Assembly (NCBI GenBank): GCA_014379235.1
Contig: JACMMD010000594.1
Span: 1-6,310, forward strand
Length of the DNA: 6,310 nucleotides
Source: Anaerolineae bacterium
Lineage (GTDB): Bacteria > Chloroflexota > Anaerolineae > Aggregatilineales > Phototrophicaceae
Reading direction: 5' to 3'
The translations under genes were made by a program, and so were the position numbers. Within the stretch, counting starts at the first letter, position 1; each line of letters begins with the position of its first letter. The notes below the pieces were generated by a model, which saw only the letters and a list, made by a program, of their open reading frames with translations, ran no database searches and was not told the DNA's origin. Of the stretch, positions 5,789 to 6,310 are shown piece after piece.

Positions 5789-6310
5789 ATGACCATGAAT
5801 GAACGTAAACGTCCACCGGGCGCGAAAGTCGTCACCATTACGTCCGGTAAGGGCGGCGTTGGCAAGACCACCACCACCGCCAATCTCGGCGTAGCGCTGG
5901 CGGCGATGGGCAAAAAAGTCGTCATCATCGACGCGGACATAGGGCTGCGTAACCTTGACGTGGTGATGGGGCTGGAAAACCAGATCGTCTACAACATCGT
6001 CGATGTGGTTGAAGGCCGCTGCAAGCTGCGACAGGCGATGATTAAGCACAAGAAGTTTCCTGAACTGTATCTGATTCCTTCAGCGCAAACCCGTGACAAA
6101 ACCGCCGTCACACCGATGGACATGGTGCAGCTTGCCAATAAGCTGCGCCCTGAATTCGACTTCTTGCTGGTCGATTCTCCGGCGGGCATCGAGCGCGGCT
6201 TTCGCAACGCCGTCGCCCCCGCCGATGAAGTGGTCATCGTCACCAACCCTGAGATGTCCGCCATCCGTGACGCTGACCGTATCATCGGACTGTTAGAAGC
6301 GCTTAATCGC
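5789..6310 (+). CDS. minD: Septum site-determining ATPase MinD, 3' end cut by window
   Basis: MinD is a ParA/MinD-family ATPase that binds the membrane as an ATP dimer and recruits MinC. The frame is open from ATG 5789 to the window end, giving 174 codons of an expected 265-270. Residues 14-28 carry the deviant Walker A motif (SGKGGVGKTT, signature Lys21 and Lys26). Switch I is DADIGLRNLD at 48-57. Walker B and switch II follow as DFLLVDSPAGIE at 124-135, where the usual 'DSPAGIE' of MinD is exact. TNPEMSAIRDADRIIGLL at 152-169 is also typical of MinD and not of ParA or Mrp. The N-terminus has about 12 extra residues before the first strand, and a second in-frame ATG at 5795 would shorten it by two. 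No strong ribosome binding site precedes it: GAGG at 5767-5770 is 18 bases away. Translation probably depends on coupling with minC, 7 bases upstream. The C-terminal amphipathic membrane-targeting helix lies beyond the window. Confidence 0.96.
   Translation, partial: MTMNERKRPPGAKVVTITSGKGGVGKTTTTANLGVALAAMGKKVVIIDADIGLRNLDVVMGLENQIVYNIVDVVEGRCKLRQAMIKHKKFPELYLIPSAQTRDKTAVTPMDMVQLANKLRPEFDFLLVDSPAGIERGFRNAVAPADEVVIVTNPEMSAIRDADRIIGLLEALNR

Noticed and set aside
5540..6049. Minus-strand frame of 169 codons across minC and minD
   Set aside because: It is antisense to two well-conserved genes, including the minD Walker A region, with no start signal or family resemblance.

Overview
The window looks like a chromosomal cell-shape and division operon from a free-living, rod-forming or filamentous bacterium. 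Six genes lie head to tail on the + strand: mreC, mreD, a class B penicillin-binding protein (PBP2/mrdA), a polytopic membrane protein, minC and the 5' part of minD. Base composition is moderately GC-rich and even throughout. There are no mobile elements, RNA genes or CRISPR arrays, and no gene-free stretch longer than about 55 bases. The combination of mreCD, a PBP2 with a long insert and a Thr/Pro-rich tail, a DUF2723-like membrane protein and minCD resembles what I remember of Chloroflexota (Anaerolineae-type) genomes. This assignment is an inference from gene order and protein style, not proof.

Layout. Positions 1-22 hold the end of an upstream region with the mreC ribosome binding site; mreB would be expected just outside the window. 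mreC (23-895, TTG start) overlaps mreD (895-1398) by one base. A 48-base spacer leads to mrdA (1447-3834). A 33-base spacer leads to a 391-residue membrane protein (3868-5043, GTG start). minC follows (preferred start 5098, end 5781), and minD begins 7 bases later (5789) and runs off the window end at codon 174.

How the genes work together. MreC and MreD are the membrane part of the elongasome. They link cytoplasmic MreB filaments to the periplasmic or extracytoplasmic transpeptidase PBP2, which crosslinks lateral-wall peptidoglycan. MinD is a membrane-targeted ATPase that recruits MinC, the inhibitor of FtsZ polymerisation, and so places the division septum. The cluster therefore couples wall elongation to division-site selection. 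The usual partner of PBP2, the SEDS glycosyltransferase RodA, is not in the window. Its customary place beside mrdA is taken by a membrane protein that resembles the DUF2723 (GT-C fold, TMEM260-like) family but lacks the N-terminal acidic loop of that family.

The parts most worth a second look are that membrane protein, the cysteine-bearing insert of about 95-100 residues in the PBP2 transpeptidase domain, and a probable Asp/Cys/His/Cys metal site next to the PBP2 active site. The rest is a well-preserved, conventional housekeeping operon.
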